Assembly (NCBI RefSeq): GCF_014174355.1
Contig: NZ_JABEQF010000003.1
Location: 342,117-406,116 of the forward strand
DNA: 64,000 nt
Direction of reading: 5' to 3'
Source of the DNA: Gluconacetobacter azotocaptans
GTDB taxonomy: Bacteria; Pseudomonadota; Alphaproteobacteria; Acetobacterales; Acetobacteraceae
Position numbers and translations under genes: made by a program. Shown in pieces: positions 1 to 8,521 of this stretch. Every line of letters begins with the position of its first letter. The stretch's first letter is position 1. Below the pieces are notes generated by a model. That model did not search any database and was not told where the DNA came from. It saw nothing but the letters and a program-made list of their open reading frames with translations.

Positions 1-1479
1 GACGGGGGCGAAGCTCTTCTCGCGTGCGCGGAACACGCGCATGGTCGGATACCACGGCGAGCTGTCCCCTTCGTCGCCCCACCGCCAGCAGGCATCCCAC
101 CGGCTGACAAGCCACACCGGACGACCGATTGCACCGGCAAGATGAACCAGCGAGGTATCGACGGAAATAATCAGATCGAGGCTTCCCATGATGGCGGCGG
201 TGTCGGCCATGTCCCGGATATCGCCCATCGGGTCGAACAGGGGCTGGCCCCGCCATGCCTCGATCTCGGCGCGCGGGGGGCCGAACTGGAGGTTCACCAG
301 CGTGGCGTCGACAGGGCACAGGGCCGCGCCCATCTCGGCTGGCGTCGTGGACCGGCGTTTGTCGGCGGCGACATCCTCGGACATCACGCGCCGGCCTCCG
401 GCCCACACCAGGCCGATCCGGGGCCGGCGGGCCGGCAGCATGGCGGCAAATCGCGCGATGTCGTCCGCATCGGCCCGGAGATAGGGAATGTGCGCAGGGA
501 TATCGCTTTCGGACATCACGCCGGCGATAAAAGGCAGGTCCGGAATGGGGGCGGCATAGCTGTAGCCGTCCTCCCGGCCGAATTCCGCGATCGACCTGAC
601 GGATACGTCTGGAAAAGACTGCGCCAGCAGGCGCACCAGGCCCGCAGGGACGGCGATCGTCACCTCCGCCCCCTGCTCCAGCAGATAGGGAACCGAGCGG
701 ATGAACTGGATCGTGTCTCCCAGACCCTGCTCCTGATAGAGGATGATTTTCTTTCCGGCCACGTCGTCGCCATGGCGCAGGCGCGGCAATGACAGGAACC
801 ACCACTCATGGTCAGTCCTCGGGGGGCGATCGACGTAGCGCGCGAATCCGTCCCGAAAATTCCCCGCCTTGAGCAGAGTAAGCGCGTACCCGAAGGCGAT
901 GGCTTGGTTATCCGGCGCCATCGTCAGCGCCCTTTCGTACCAGGGGAGCGCCTCGGCGGAGCGGCCGAGACGCTCGAGTGCGCACCCCATGTTGTTCAGA
1001 AGCGCGGCAGTCACTTCCCCGTCCGTGACCCAGTGGAAAAGAACCTGCAACGCTTCGAGGGGATATCCCGCATTGAGAAGCGACACCGAGATATATTCGC
1101 ACAGGCTGGTGCGTTCCCCGGGGTGCCGGGCCATCATCTCGGAGAACAGCGCGATCCCTCCGGCGAGATCGCCACCTGCGATAAGGGTATAGGCAAGGAA
1201 GGACTGTGCCCGAATATCATGTGGTTCGCGAAGCAGAACGCTCCGCAGAAGCGTCGCCACGACGTCGTGTCGGGCCGTGTGCTTCGAGATCACGCCTGCT
1301 GCCGCCGTGGTCAGGGGCAGATCGTCCGGATGGCTGGACACGACTTCAAGTGCCAGGCGGAGGGCCTCAAGGTCCTGTCCTGTCGAGAACAGGGTGCTGC
1401 AGAGCTGAACGAGATTTTCCGGGGTCGGGGACCGCAGCACTGCGTCTTTCCCTGGCGGCACCGTTCCTGTTTTCTGCAT
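1..1479 (-). CDS. TPR-domain glycosyltransferase, copy 1 (partial, runs off left edge)
   Basis: Tandem twin of the gene at 1558-3141. The ATG at 1479-1477 opens a frame of 493 codons that stays open to base 1; by comparison with the twin only about 18 C-terminal residues are missing. An N-terminal helical TPR-like half is followed by a GT-B-type glycosyltransferase half resembling family 9/41 enzymes. The N-terminus is about 15 residues shorter than in the twin (it begins MQKTGTVPPGK), and there is one further 3-base in-frame indel near 820, so no frameshift separates the copies. Because it lies next to flagellin and flgB, a role in glycosylating flagellin, like Caulobacter FlmG, is inferred. 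The exact sugar donor is unknown. Confidence 0.8.
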   Translation of the reverse strand, partial: MQKTGTVPPGKDAVLRSPTPENLVQLCSTLFSTGQDLEALRLALEVVSSHPDDLPLTTAAAGVISKHTARHDVVATLLRSVLLREPHDIRAQSFLAYTLIAGGDLAGGIALFSEMMARHPGERTSLCEYISVSLLNAGYPLEALQVLFHWVTDGEVTAALLNNMGCALERLGRSAEALPWYERALTMAPDNQAIAFGYALTLLKAGNFRDGFARYVDRPPRTDHEWWFLSLPRLRHGDDVAGKKIILYQEQGLGDTIQFIRSVPYLLEQGAEVTIAVPAGLVRLLAQSFPDVSVRSIAEFGREDGYSYAAPIPDLPFIAGVMSESDIPAHIPYLRADADDIARFAAMLPARRPRIGLVWAGGRRVMSEDVAADKRRSTTPAEMGAALCPVDATLVNLQFGPPRAEIEAWRGQPLFDPMGDIRDMADTAAIMGSLDLIISVDTSLVHLAGAIGRPVWLVSRWDACWRWGDEGDSSPWYPTMRVFRAREKSFAPV

Positions 1480-1557
1480 TTAGGTATCAATCTGCATTAT
1501 GAATGACTTTTCGACGGTTTGCGTCCAGGGCAACGCCCATCCTGTCGGCAGGCTGGA

Positions 1558-3141
1558 TCAACCCGCCTTCCAGGTTTCCACCCACTTATGCAGGGCTTCA
1601 CCGACCTCGCGCAGGACAGGGCCGAAGCTCTTCTCGCGTGCGCGGAACACGCGCGTGGCCGGGTACCATGGCGAGCTGTCGCCTTCGTCTCCCCACCGCC
1701 AGCAGGCATCCCAGCGGTTGACCAGCCACACCGGACGACCGATCGCGCCGGCAAGATGAACTGGCGAGGTATCGACGGAGATAATCAGGTCAAGGCTTTC
1801 CATGAGGGCGGCGGTGTCGGCCATGTCCCGGACATCGCCCATCGGGTCGAACAGGGGCTGGCCCTGCCACGCCTCGATCTCGGCGCGCGGGGGGCCGAAC
1901 TGGAGGTTCACCAGCGTGGCGTCGACAGGGCACAGGGCCGCGCCCATCTCGGCCAGCGTCGTGGACCGGCGTTTGTCGGCGGCGACATGCTCGGACTTCA
2001 CGCGCCGATCCCCGGCCCACACCAGGCCGATCCGGGGCCGGCGGGCCGGCAGCATGGCGGCAAATCGCGCGATGTCGTCCGCATCGGCCCGGAGATAGGG
2101 AATGCGCGCGGGGATATCGCTTTCGGACATCACGCCGGCGATAAAAGGCAGGTCCGGAATGGGGGCGGCATAGCTGTAGCCGTCCTCCTGGCCTAATTCC
2201 GCGATCGACCTGACGGATACGTCCGGAAAAGACTGCGCCAGCAGGCGCACCAGGCCCGCAGGGACAGCGATCGTCACCTCCGCCCCCTGCTCCAGCAGAT
2301 AGGGAACCGAGCGGATGAACTGGATCGTGTCTCCCAGACCCTGCTCCTGATAGAGGATGATTTTCCTTCCGGCCACGTCGTCGCCATGGCGCAGGCGCGG
2401 CAACGACATGAACCAGCCTACCTGGCCATTGGTCATGGGGGCGCGGTCGACGTAGCGCGCGAATCCGTCCCGAAATTTTCCCGCCTTGAGCAGCGTAAGC
2501 GCGTAACTGAAGGCGATTTCCGGGTTATCCGGCGCCATCGTCAGCGCCCTTTCGTACCAGGGGAGCGCCTCGGCCGAACGGCCAAGGCGCACGAGCGCAC
2601 ATCCCATATTATTTAGGAGCCAGACGGTTATTTCTCCATCCTTGAGCCAGAGGTCAAGGATTTCCAATGCCTCGAGGGGGTATCCCGCGTTGAGAAGCGA
2701 CGTCGAGATATATTCGCACAGGCTGGTGCGTTCCCCGGGGTGCCGGGCCATCATCTCGGAGAACAGCGCGATTCCTCCAGTGAGATCGTCGCCTGCGATA
2801 AGGGTATAGGCAAGGAAAGCCTGCATCGAAACAATATGCGGCACACGAAGCAGAACGCTCCGCAGAAGCGTCGCCACGATGTCGTGCCGGGCCGTGTGCT
2901 TCGAGATCACGCCTGCTGCCGCCGTGGTCAGGGGCAGATCGTCCGGATGGCTGGACACGACCTCAAGCGCCAGGCGGACGGCTGCAAGCTCCTGTCCTGT
3001 CGAGAACAGGGTGCTGCAGAGCTGAACGAGATTTTCCGGGGTCGGGGACCGCAGCACGGTATCTTTCCAAAGCGCGATGTTCATGAGCTGGCTTGCCTCA
3101 TTTTCGCATGGAGACGCCGTTTCTGCTTTCTGCATATTCAT
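1558..3141 (-). CDS. TPR-domain glycosyltransferase, copy 2 (FlmG-like flagellin glycosyltransferase candidate)
   Basis: This 527-residue cytoplasmic protein has TPR-like helices over roughly residues 35-230; the clearest unit is around 172-222 with NNMGCALVRLGRSAEAL. A GT-B glycosyltransferase domain covers roughly 255-510. Signature stretches are YQEQGLGDTIQF near 264 and SVDTSPVHLAGAIG near 455, as seen in heptosyltransferase-like (GT9) and GT41-like enzymes. In alphaproteobacteria, TPR-GT proteins of this architecture (FlmG) modify flagellin, and flagellin lies 1.4 kb away. A second in-frame Met three codons downstream matches the start of copy 1. It ends 78 bases before the start of copy 1, so the two may be cotranscribed. 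Family is fairly sure; substrate is inferred. Confidence 0.8.
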   Translation of the reverse strand: MNMQKAETASPCENEASQLMNIALWKDTVLRSPTPENLVQLCSTLFSTGQELAAVRLALEVVSSHPDDLPLTTAAAGVISKHTARHDIVATLLRSVLLRVPHIVSMQAFLAYTLIAGDDLTGGIALFSEMMARHPGERTSLCEYISTSLLNAGYPLEALEILDLWLKDGEITVWLLNNMGCALVRLGRSAEALPWYERALTMAPDNPEIAFSYALTLLKAGKFRDGFARYVDRAPMTNGQVGWFMSLPRLRHGDDVAGRKIILYQEQGLGDTIQFIRSVPYLLEQGAEVTIAVPAGLVRLLAQSFPDVSVRSIAELGQEDGYSYAAPIPDLPFIAGVMSESDIPARIPYLRADADDIARFAAMLPARRPRIGLVWAGDRRVKSEHVAADKRRSTTLAEMGAALCPVDATLVNLQFGPPRAEIEAWQGQPLFDPMGDVRDMADTAALMESLDLIISVDTSPVHLAGAIGRPVWLVNRWDACWRWGDEGDSSPWYPATRVFRAREKSFGPVLREVGEALHKWVETWKAG

Positions 3142-3315
3142 TCCAATGGTTTTATGTCGCGCGGCCTGCCGGCGGCCCGCGTCCGTTACAGATCGGTACC
3201 CGCGCTTTCAGTGTGCATGAGATGCTTCAAGACTAATCGGTTGCCGCCGATGCGTCCATCCATCGCGCGTGGCGACGGGAGGTGCCGGCCGCTGTGCTGG
3301 CGGACGGGTCGGAAT

Positions 3316-3333
3316 GTGCAACCGGCGTTGCAC
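3316..3333. promoter_or_regulatory. Inverted repeat in the flgB / glycosyltransferase divergent region
   Basis: The 302-base gap 3142-3443 separates the divergent glycosyltransferase and flgB genes and must hold both promoters. The one clear structure is an 18-base inverted repeat: GTGCAAC at 3316-3322, CGGC loop, GTTGCAC at 3327-3333, about 110 bases before flgB. It may be an operator or an RNA hairpin in the flgB leader. No convincing sigma-54 or sigma-28 promoter was found in this gap. Confidence 0.3.
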
Positions 3334-3443
3334 CCTCGAGAAAATTATGGTTATCGGGTTAATCGAACGTCGTTCGGTGTGGCCGGACGTCGTGCCTATG
3401 CCGTGGAATGGCGCAGGAAGAAGCGGAAGGAAACGGGCGTCAC

Positions 3444-3860
3444 ATGCTCGAAGCATTATCATCCTCGCAGGCGGCGTCAGCGCAAAGCGGGACGGATCTG
3501 CTCGGGCTGGCCGAGCGTCGGTTGAAATGGCTCGAATCCCGTGAGTCCGTGCTCGCCGGCAATGTCGCCAATGCGAATACGCCCGGTTATGTAGCGAAGG
3601 ATGTTTCGCCATTCCACGGCGTCCTGCAGACGCAGATGACCATGACGCTTGCGCAGACCGAACCGGGCCATATGTCGGGGCAGGGGGGAGGCGTCCGGGC
3701 GGATCGGATCGGCGGCGCTCAGTCGCCCGACGGGAACGAAGTCTCGCTTGAAGACCAGCTTGAGAAGGTCGCTGACACCAACGACCAGCAGCGTCTGGCG
3801 ACAACCGTATATAGCCGCTACATGTCAATGTTCTCGACCGCCCTCGGCGGAAATTCCTAG
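3444..3860 (+). CDS. flgB: Flagellar basal-body rod protein FlgB
   Basis: FlgB forms the proximal rod of the flagellum, next to the MS-ring, and is exported by the flagellar type III apparatus. The 138-residue product carries the rod-family motif NVANANTPGYVAKDV near residue 33, and its C-terminus has the expected helix ending in YSRYMSMFSTALGG. The ATG at 3444 is chosen because GGAAGGAAA lies about 8-10 bases upstream and because the start then aligns with the family; the frame is open back to 3408. flgC follows 15 bases later. The usual third partner fliE is absent here. Confidence 0.93.
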   Translation: MLEALSSSQAASAQSGTDLLGLAERRLKWLESRESVLAGNVANANTPGYVAKDVSPFHGVLQTQMTMTLAQTEPGHMSGQGGGVRADRIGGAQSPDGNEVSLEDQLEKVADTNDQQRLATTVYSRYMSMFSTALGGNS

Positions 3861-3875
3861 AGGCGGGAGTAAGAT

Positions 3876-4283
3876 ATGGATTTCTCGAGCACCATGGGTG
3901 TCTCCGCCGATGGGATGCGTGTGCAAGCGCAACGGCTGCGGGTCGCGGCGGAGAATCTAGCCAACAAGGACACTACGGGCACGACCCCCGGCGCGAATCC
4001 CTATCGGCGGAAAACGATCACGTTCAAGGAGGCCCTGGATCAGGAATCCGGCGCTTCCAGCGTGAAGGTCAAAGAGATCGGGCAGGATCAGACACCGTTC
4101 GAAACGCGGTACGACCCGTCACATCCGGCCGCGGACGCCCAAGGCTATGTCAAGATGCCGAACGTGAACTCGATGGTCGAGATCATGGACACGCATGAGG
4201 CCCAGCACTCATACGAGGCCAATCTCAACACCATGCAGATCACCCGCTCCATGCTGACACGTACCATCAACCTGATGAAGTAA
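3876..4283 (+). CDS. flgC: Flagellar basal-body rod protein FlgC
   Basis: FlgC is a proximal rod component. The 135-residue length is normal. The N-terminal rod motif (RVAAENLANKDTTG, near residue 22) and the C-terminal family signature (MVEIMDTHEAQHSYEANL near 105, then a helix ending in INLMK) are both present. The ATG at 3876 follows GGCGGGAGTAAG. It forms an operon with flgB. The gene converges on flagellin across a 233-base gap that contains a terminator. Confidence 0.95.
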   Translation: MDFSSTMGVSADGMRVQAQRLRVAAENLANKDTTGTTPGANPYRRKTITFKEALDQESGASSVKVKEIGQDQTPFETRYDPSHPAADAQGYVKMPNVNSMVEIMDTHEAQHSYEANLNTMQITRSMLTRTINLMK

Positions 4284-4454
4284 GCGAGAGCGTGCGCTTT
4301 TCTTTTACCGCGTGGCACGGGCGCGCGCGGCACATTCGGTAACGACGGACTATTTTCGGCGAGGTGGTCCCGCGTCGTCCTGTACGCCACGCGCAGCCAA
4401 ACCCCAAAATATGCAGCAGCAGACGCGGGCGGTCGCCATCCGTGGCCTCCTCGA

Positions 4455-4490
4455 CAAAAAAATGCCCCCGACCGAAGTCGGAGGCACATT
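4455..4490 (-). terminator. Rho-independent terminator of the flagellin gene (possibly bidirectional)
   Basis: A 9-bp stem with one mismatch (4464-4472 paired with 4477-4485, CGAA loop on the plus strand) is followed on the minus strand by a run of seven T (plus-strand A-run 4455-4461). On the plus strand it is followed by ATTTTT, so it could also stop flgBC transcription. It lies 32 bases beyond the flagellin stop codon. The rest of the flgC-flagellin gap shows nothing recognisable. Confidence 0.85.
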
Positions 4491-4516
4491 TTTCCGTGCT
4501 GTGAGCGCGGAGACGA

Positions 4517-5485
4517 TTAGCCCTGGAACAGCGAGAGGATGTTCTGGGACTGGCCGTTCGCGATCGTCAGCGACTTGATCGCCAGCGACTGCTTGGTCTG
4601 CAGCGAGGTCAGCTGCGCGCTCTCGGCCGACATGTCGGCGTCCGTCAGCGCGCCGATGCCGGCGGTCAGGTTGTCCGAGACGCTTTGGCCGTACGAGGCC
4701 ATGCTGGAGAGAAGGTTCGTGGCGGAGCCGAGTTGCGACGTGACGTTCGTCATCGCAACAATGGCCTTCTGCACCTGGGCGATCATCGTGCTGACGTCGC
4801 CGGTGCTCGCAGCGGCGGAGAAGCCGGCGCCGATGCCGCCGCTTCCATCCAGAAACACGTTCGAGGTCACCGTGGTGGCAGAGGCCGCCTGGCCGGATGT
4901 CAGGCCCAGTGCATCCGTCAAGGACGCGCCCGTCGTGCCCGTGACCGTCGCGCCACTCATGTCGCCGTTGATGGTGCTGTTGAAACCACTGACGGTTGCA
5001 AAATTGCCCTGCAGGCCCGTCACATAGTACAGGTTGTTCGACTGGATTGCGCTGCTGTCAGTGGTGCCGGCCAGCAGATTCACGCCGTTGGTCGTCGCGG
5101 TCTGGGCGATAGTGTCGATCTGCTGGAGATAGCCGTTGATCTGCTGGCTGATCTGGTTGAGGGAGTTCTGGTCGCCCGTGTTGCCGCCCACCGAGGTAAC
5201 GGCCGCCTGGACGCTGTTCAGCAGAGTAATGATCTTGCTGGCGGCGGTATTCGTGGAGCTGACCACCTGGGACGCGAAGGACAGGCCGTCATTCACGGCG
5301 CCCTGGCCGGAGACGTTGCCCTGCATCTGCTGCGAGATGCCGAAGGCGGCCGCGTTGTCGGCGGCGGTCGAGACCTTCTTGCCGGTGGAGACGGCGTTTT
5401 CCGTCTGGCTCAGCTGGGTCTGAGTCGCGTTCAGGGTCTCGAGGGCGACCATCGCCGAGAGGTTGGTATTAACGGAAAGAGACAC
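4517..5485 (-). CDS. Flagellin
   Basis: This is the filament subunit, 322 residues long. The conserved N-terminal D0/D1 region (SLSVNTNLSAMVALETLN, then STGKKVSTAADNAAAFGISQQM) and the C-terminal D1/D0 region (TSLQTKQSLAIKSLTIANG, ending ILSLFQG) are intact. A short Ser/Thr/Gly-rich variable domain lies between them and could carry O-glycans. The start is GTG at 5485-5483, with GGAG eight bases upstream. The gene stands alone between its terminator and a roughly 260-base upstream gap. The regulators flaF and flbT often found beside alphaproteobacterial flagellins are not in this window. Confidence 0.95.
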   Translation of the reverse strand: MSLSVNTNLSAMVALETLNATQTQLSQTENAVSTGKKVSTAADNAAAFGISQQMQGNVSGQGAVNDGLSFASQVVSSTNTAASKIITLLNSVQAAVTSVGGNTGDQNSLNQISQQINGYLQQIDTIAQTATTNGVNLLAGTTDSSAIQSNNLYYVTGLQGNFATVSGFNSTINGDMSGATVTGTTGASLTDALGLTSGQAASATTVTSNVFLDGSGGIGAGFSAAASTGDVSTMIAQVQKAIVAMTNVTSQLGSATNLLSSMASYGQSVSDNLTAGIGALTDADMSAESAQLTSLQTKQSLAIKSLTIANGQSQNILSLFQG

Positions 5486-5698
5486 GGTGTTTGCTCCATA
5501 TCGAGTCAGACCAGCGGGTAAGCCAGTGCAAGGCTCAGTAGAGCGGTAAATGGCTAAGAGAAGGTAAGGCGAGGGGCTTTTTTTGGATTTTCATCGAGAA
5601 AAAATGCCGGAAGACGCCGTGCCGGCGATCTGATCCGCCCTTTCCGCCCGCGCACCGCGCGCGCGGACCAAGATGGTTCTATTGCCGTCTGCAATCCC

Positions 5699-5712
5699 GG
5701 GATCATGATCCC
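5699..5712. promoter_or_regulatory. Perfect 14-bp palindrome upstream of flagellin
   Basis: The sequence GGGATCATGATCCC is its own reverse complement. It sits about 215 bases upstream of the flagellin start and 34 bases downstream of the DUF6468-like stop codon. It could be an operator or a chance GATC-rich palindrome. The remaining flagellin upstream region (5486-5745) shows no promoter that I could match with confidence. Confidence 0.25.
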
Positions 5713-5745
5713 CGTGGATCGGCACCAGGCCGTTTCAGGTCCGGA

Positions 5746-6423
5746 TCAGTCCGCAAACAGCTTTTTTTTGAGCGTCTTCTTGTATGACCGGCTGCGGGTA
5801 ATGGAGCTGGGCGCGGAAATGGTGACGCTGTCCGCGATTGCCGCCTCCTTGGCGGGGGTATCCGGCTTCAGGCGGTGCACGGACGCGCCGGCCCCATCTT
5901 TTTCCGTGTCGATCGCCACACTATTCGTGTCGACCTGAGAACCGGTGACGGAATCGGATGGGTCTGGTGCGCGCGCGGTCGTGTCGGCGGGCTCGGCTTT
6001 CACGTGTGACGGGGTGTGCGGTGACTCCGCATGGGGACCCGGATCCCTGACGTTCTCGGCTTTCTCGATCAGATTTTTAAGCTGGCTCTCCCGGGTGATG
6101 GCCTGGGTGACCAGCGCCTGGAGACGATCGGCCGAGGCATCGGCCTTGCCCGCCAGGCCGTCGAGTTCCGTCATCGCCATCTTGGCCTCCTCGATCATCC
6201 TGCTCAGCGGGCGTCCGCTGACCTCGCCGGCGATGCGCAGCTTCTCGACGGAGTCCTCGGCACTTTGTACGCTGCTTTCCAGTTTCTCGACGAAAGCGAG
6301 AAGGCTGGAACGGTCCCGCTTCAGGTTCGACAGGACCCGGCCGAGGTAGAAGCTGTAGATTATTCCCAAAAGCAGGAAGAACGACAGCATGACCTCAATG
6401 ATCATCTGGATCTGTGTCAGCAT
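5746..6423 (-). CDS. DUF6468-like membrane-anchored coiled-coil protein of the flagellar operon
   Basis: The predicted product is 225 residues. It has one N-terminal transmembrane segment (about residues 8-28, IEVMLSFFLLLGIIYSFYLG), a coiled-coil region to about residue 125 (heptad-like LLAFVEKLESSVQSAEDSVEKL), and a low-complexity Pro/Ser/Thr-rich tail ending in basic residues. Short proteins of this layout, classed as DUF6468, accompany fliM in flagellar clusters of Rhodospirillales. The family assignment is from memory, and the function is unknown. The ATG at 6423 was chosen because the membrane helix then begins close to the N-terminus; the frame is open back to 6534. The gene overlaps nothing if started here and follows fliM in the same direction. 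Confidence 0.65.
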   Translation of the reverse strand: MLTQIQMIIEVMLSFFLLLGIIYSFYLGRVLSNLKRDRSSLLAFVEKLESSVQSAEDSVEKLRIAGEVSGRPLSRMIEEAKMAMTELDGLAGKADASADRLQALVTQAITRESQLKNLIEKAENVRDPGPHAESPHTPSHVKAEPADTTARAPDPSDSVTGSQVDTNSVAIDTEKDGAGASVHRLKPDTPAKEAAIADSVTISAPSSITRSRSYKKTLKKKLFAD

Positions 6424-6481
6424 CTGCTCAATGGTCTCCAGTCTGGTCCGGCTGCGCGGCTGCGGGCTGATAATGGAATGA

Positions 6482-7666
6482 TCAGGCCTTGCTCTCGGGC
6501 CTGCCGGATGAGGGCGGGGTGGGAGCGTGCGCATCGTTGTGGTGCTGGCTGTCGGACGGAACCAGCCGCCGCTCGATCTTTACGGCCGCCTTGCCATGCA
6601 GTTTGCCGAGTCGCCCCTCGAACAGCGGGGTCTGGCCGCTCTGAAGCCTGACATGGATCGGCGTTCCACGCTGGTGGGGAAAGGTGATCCGCATGCCGGG
6701 CTGAAGGCCCAGAAGCTCGGAAAGGGCAACGGTCTTTTCCTCGAACACCGCGGAAACCTGCACGTCGGTTTCCAGAATCTCGGAAACCAGATGATCCTCC
6801 CATATCGAATCGCGGCCGAACCTTTCGCCCATGAACTGCTGGGACAACTGGTCGCGGACGGGCTCAAGCGTCGCATAGGGAATAACGAGGTCCAGATTGC
6901 CGTTCCGGTCCTCCATATCGATGTGAAGCTTGGCCGTCACCACCGCATTCGAGGCGCGTGCGATCGCGGCAAAGCGCGCGCTGATCTCAAGCCTCTCGAA
7001 TGCAAGGGAAATGGTGGAAACGGGGCTGAAGGCGATCGAAAGATCATTGAGCGTCAGTGTGATGAGCTTCTCGATCAGCGACCTCTCGATGGCGGTGTGC
7101 GGGCGTCCCGCAACACCTGCGTGGCCGGATCCGCGCAGGCCGCCCATCAGGGTGTCGATGACCGAATAGGACAGCGAGGAATCGACCACGACGAGGCCGT
7201 AATTCTCCCATTGCACGGCCTTGAAGACCGCGAACAGGGATGATGACGGCACGGCATTCATGTAGTCGCCGAAGCGCATCGACCGGATGCTCTCGATCGT
7301 GATTTCGACATTGTCGTTCGTGAAACTGCGGAGCGTGGACGACAGGATCCTGACAAGCCGGTCGAACACGATCTCGAGCATGGGCAGGCGTTCGTACGCG
7401 ACGAAACCGGCCTTGATGACCCGTTCCATGCCGCTTTCTTCCCGGACGGGAAAACCGGCGAAACTGTGCCCAAGAAGACTGTCGATCTCGGACTGGTCCA
7501 GCACATGGCCGCCCAGCACGTTGCTTCCCATCGACTCCGGGGCCTCTTTCTGCGCGGCGTGGGCGCTGGTCGCCTCATGCTGCGCCTCGGCGGCCGCCTC
7601 GTGGTGTTCGGCGCCTTCCGTCGTGTCGTTCTCATCCTGCATGTCGTCTGCCGCCCCGGTTCCCAA
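6482..7666 (-). CDS. fliM: Flagellar motor switch protein FliM
   Basis: FliM is the C-ring component that binds CheY-P and sets rotation direction. The CheY-binding helix LDQSEIDSLL is at residues 56-65. The CheC-like middle domain follows (about 80-270, with SSLFAVFKAVQWENYGLVVVD), and the C-terminal SpoA domain is at about 285-370. The helix is usually within the first 15 residues, so the 50-residue His/Ala/Glu-rich extension in front is unusual. Start codons at residue 9 or 46 would shorten it but leave the helix internal. fliL lies 36 bases upstream and the DUF6468-like gene follows. Confidence 0.93.
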   Translation of the reverse strand: MGTGAADDMQDENDTTEGAEHHEAAAEAQHEATSAHAAQKEAPESMGSNVLGGHVLDQSEIDSLLGHSFAGFPVREESGMERVIKAGFVAYERLPMLEIVFDRLVRILSSTLRSFTNDNVEITIESIRSMRFGDYMNAVPSSSLFAVFKAVQWENYGLVVVDSSLSYSVIDTLMGGLRGSGHAGVAGRPHTAIERSLIEKLITLTLNDLSIAFSPVSTISLAFERLEISARFAAIARASNAVVTAKLHIDMEDRNGNLDLVIPYATLEPVRDQLSQQFMGERFGRDSIWEDHLVSEILETDVQVSAVFEEKTVALSELLGLQPGMRITFPHQRGTPIHVRLQSGQTPLFEGRLGKLHGKAAVKIERRLVPSDSQHHNDAHAPTPPSSGRPESKA

Positions 7667-7702
7667 CTGCGTGCCTTGTTCGGTGTTCCAGAAGCCTGCG
7701 AT

Positions 7703-8233
7703 CTACTGGACGAGAAATTCGACGAAATACACGTTCGTCACCTGCAGAGGTAACAGAGTGATCCTCAGGCGGCGTGTTATGGCCTCGCGCAGCCGGTATA
7801 TCCCGTCGCCGCGGATGTCCTGCGGCCGCGTCTCGTGCAGGTACGTCTGAAATATGTCCTGAATTTCAGGGACCGTGTTCTGCAGGGACGCTTCGTCATT
7901 CGCCCCCTGTATCTCGACCTTGGCGGTCAGTTTCACGTAGACCGGACGCCCGTCCCCGCTGTCGAGGTTGGAGACGATGGTCGGGATGCCCAGCATAATG
8001 GGCGGATGCAGAGCGGCCTGGGTTCTTTCGCTCGCGACCCGGAACAGCTTTGCCTTTTCCAGGACCGTCGCGCCACCTCCGACCAGGATGAGACCTGCGA
8101 GGCCGGCGACGATCAGCTTCCCCTTCGACTTCTTGCCATCAGCCTTGCGAGATGCTTCAATTCCGGCAGCCTCTGGCTCTTTCCCCCCTCCAAGCAGCGA
8201 GGTGCGGGCGCCGCCGGTTACAGTCTCGCTCAT
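7703..8233 (-). CDS. fliL: Flagellar basal body-associated protein FliL
   Basis: FliL is an inner-membrane protein around the stator that supports torque generation. The 176 residues comprise a cytoplasmic N-terminus, one transmembrane helix at about 39-58 (LIVAGLAGLILVGGGATVL) and a periplasmic domain ending in the FliL-typical YFVEFLVQ. The ATG at 8233 overlaps the stop codon of the preceding small ORF by four bases (ATGA). GGAG lies about 12 bases upstream. It is in an operon with fliM. Confidence 0.9.
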   Translation of the reverse strand: MSETVTGGARTSLLGGGKEPEAAGIEASRKADGKKSKGKLIVAGLAGLILVGGGATVLEKAKLFRVASERTQAALHPPIMLGIPTIVSNLDSGDGRPVYVKLTAKVEIQGANDEASLQNTVPEIQDIFQTYLHETRPQDIRGDGIYRLREAITRRLRITLLPLQVTNVYFVEFLVQ

Positions 8234-8436
8234 GTCTGGGTGGCTCCGGAATGGTTGGATAAAATATTTGTCGCTAGTTTAGCCACCGGATCATCCTGAC
8301 TCAAGGCAAGGAGAGGATGGTTCGAAAGGCCGGCGTATTTCCGCGCCCCGGATCCGCCCTTGAACGGCAGGTCACGGACCCGAACAGGTACTGCAATAGC
8401 TGGCAAGCCTTCATAGGCTGGATTGCCGGAAACCAT
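8230..8436 (-). CDS. Small hypothetical ORF coupled to fliL
   Basis: A 68-codon frame ends in an ATGA overlap with the fliL start, which is the arrangement expected for translational coupling. The product has no signal peptide or membrane helix and no motif I recognise. The sequence immediately upstream (about 8440-8475) is AT-rich compared with the surroundings and may hold the promoter of the fliL-fliM operon. It could be a real short flagellar gene or simply a leader frame. Confidence 0.4.
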   Translation of the reverse strand: MVSGNPAYEGLPAIAVPVRVRDLPFKGGSGARKYAGLSNHPLLALSQDDPVAKLATNILSNHSGATQT

Positions 8437-8521
8437 CCGTTTTTCATAAAATGAAAGTAATAAAGACAGAATTACGAAGCAATTCCGAGTCCCATATCGC
8501 CGTCGGCGCCGAAGGACATGC

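Larger units (their letters stand above)
1..3141 (-). repeat. Tandem gene duplication of about 1.5 kb
   Basis: Bases 1-1440 align with about 1615-3060 at an offset of 1614 that becomes 1617 after one 3-base indel. Long stretches are identical (for example the segments around 1090-1160 and 2705-2775), and most differences are single bases. The two genes diverge mainly in their first codons and in short patches near 1205 and 2825. This indicates recent tandem duplication or ongoing gene conversion. Confidence 0.9.

Noticed and set aside
142..1506. Plus-strand open frames over glycosyltransferase copy 1 as evidence of broken genes
   Set aside because: The minus-strand frame of copy 1 is continuous for 493 codons and the only length difference to copy 2 inside the shared part is a 3-base indel, so copy 1 is intact within the window.
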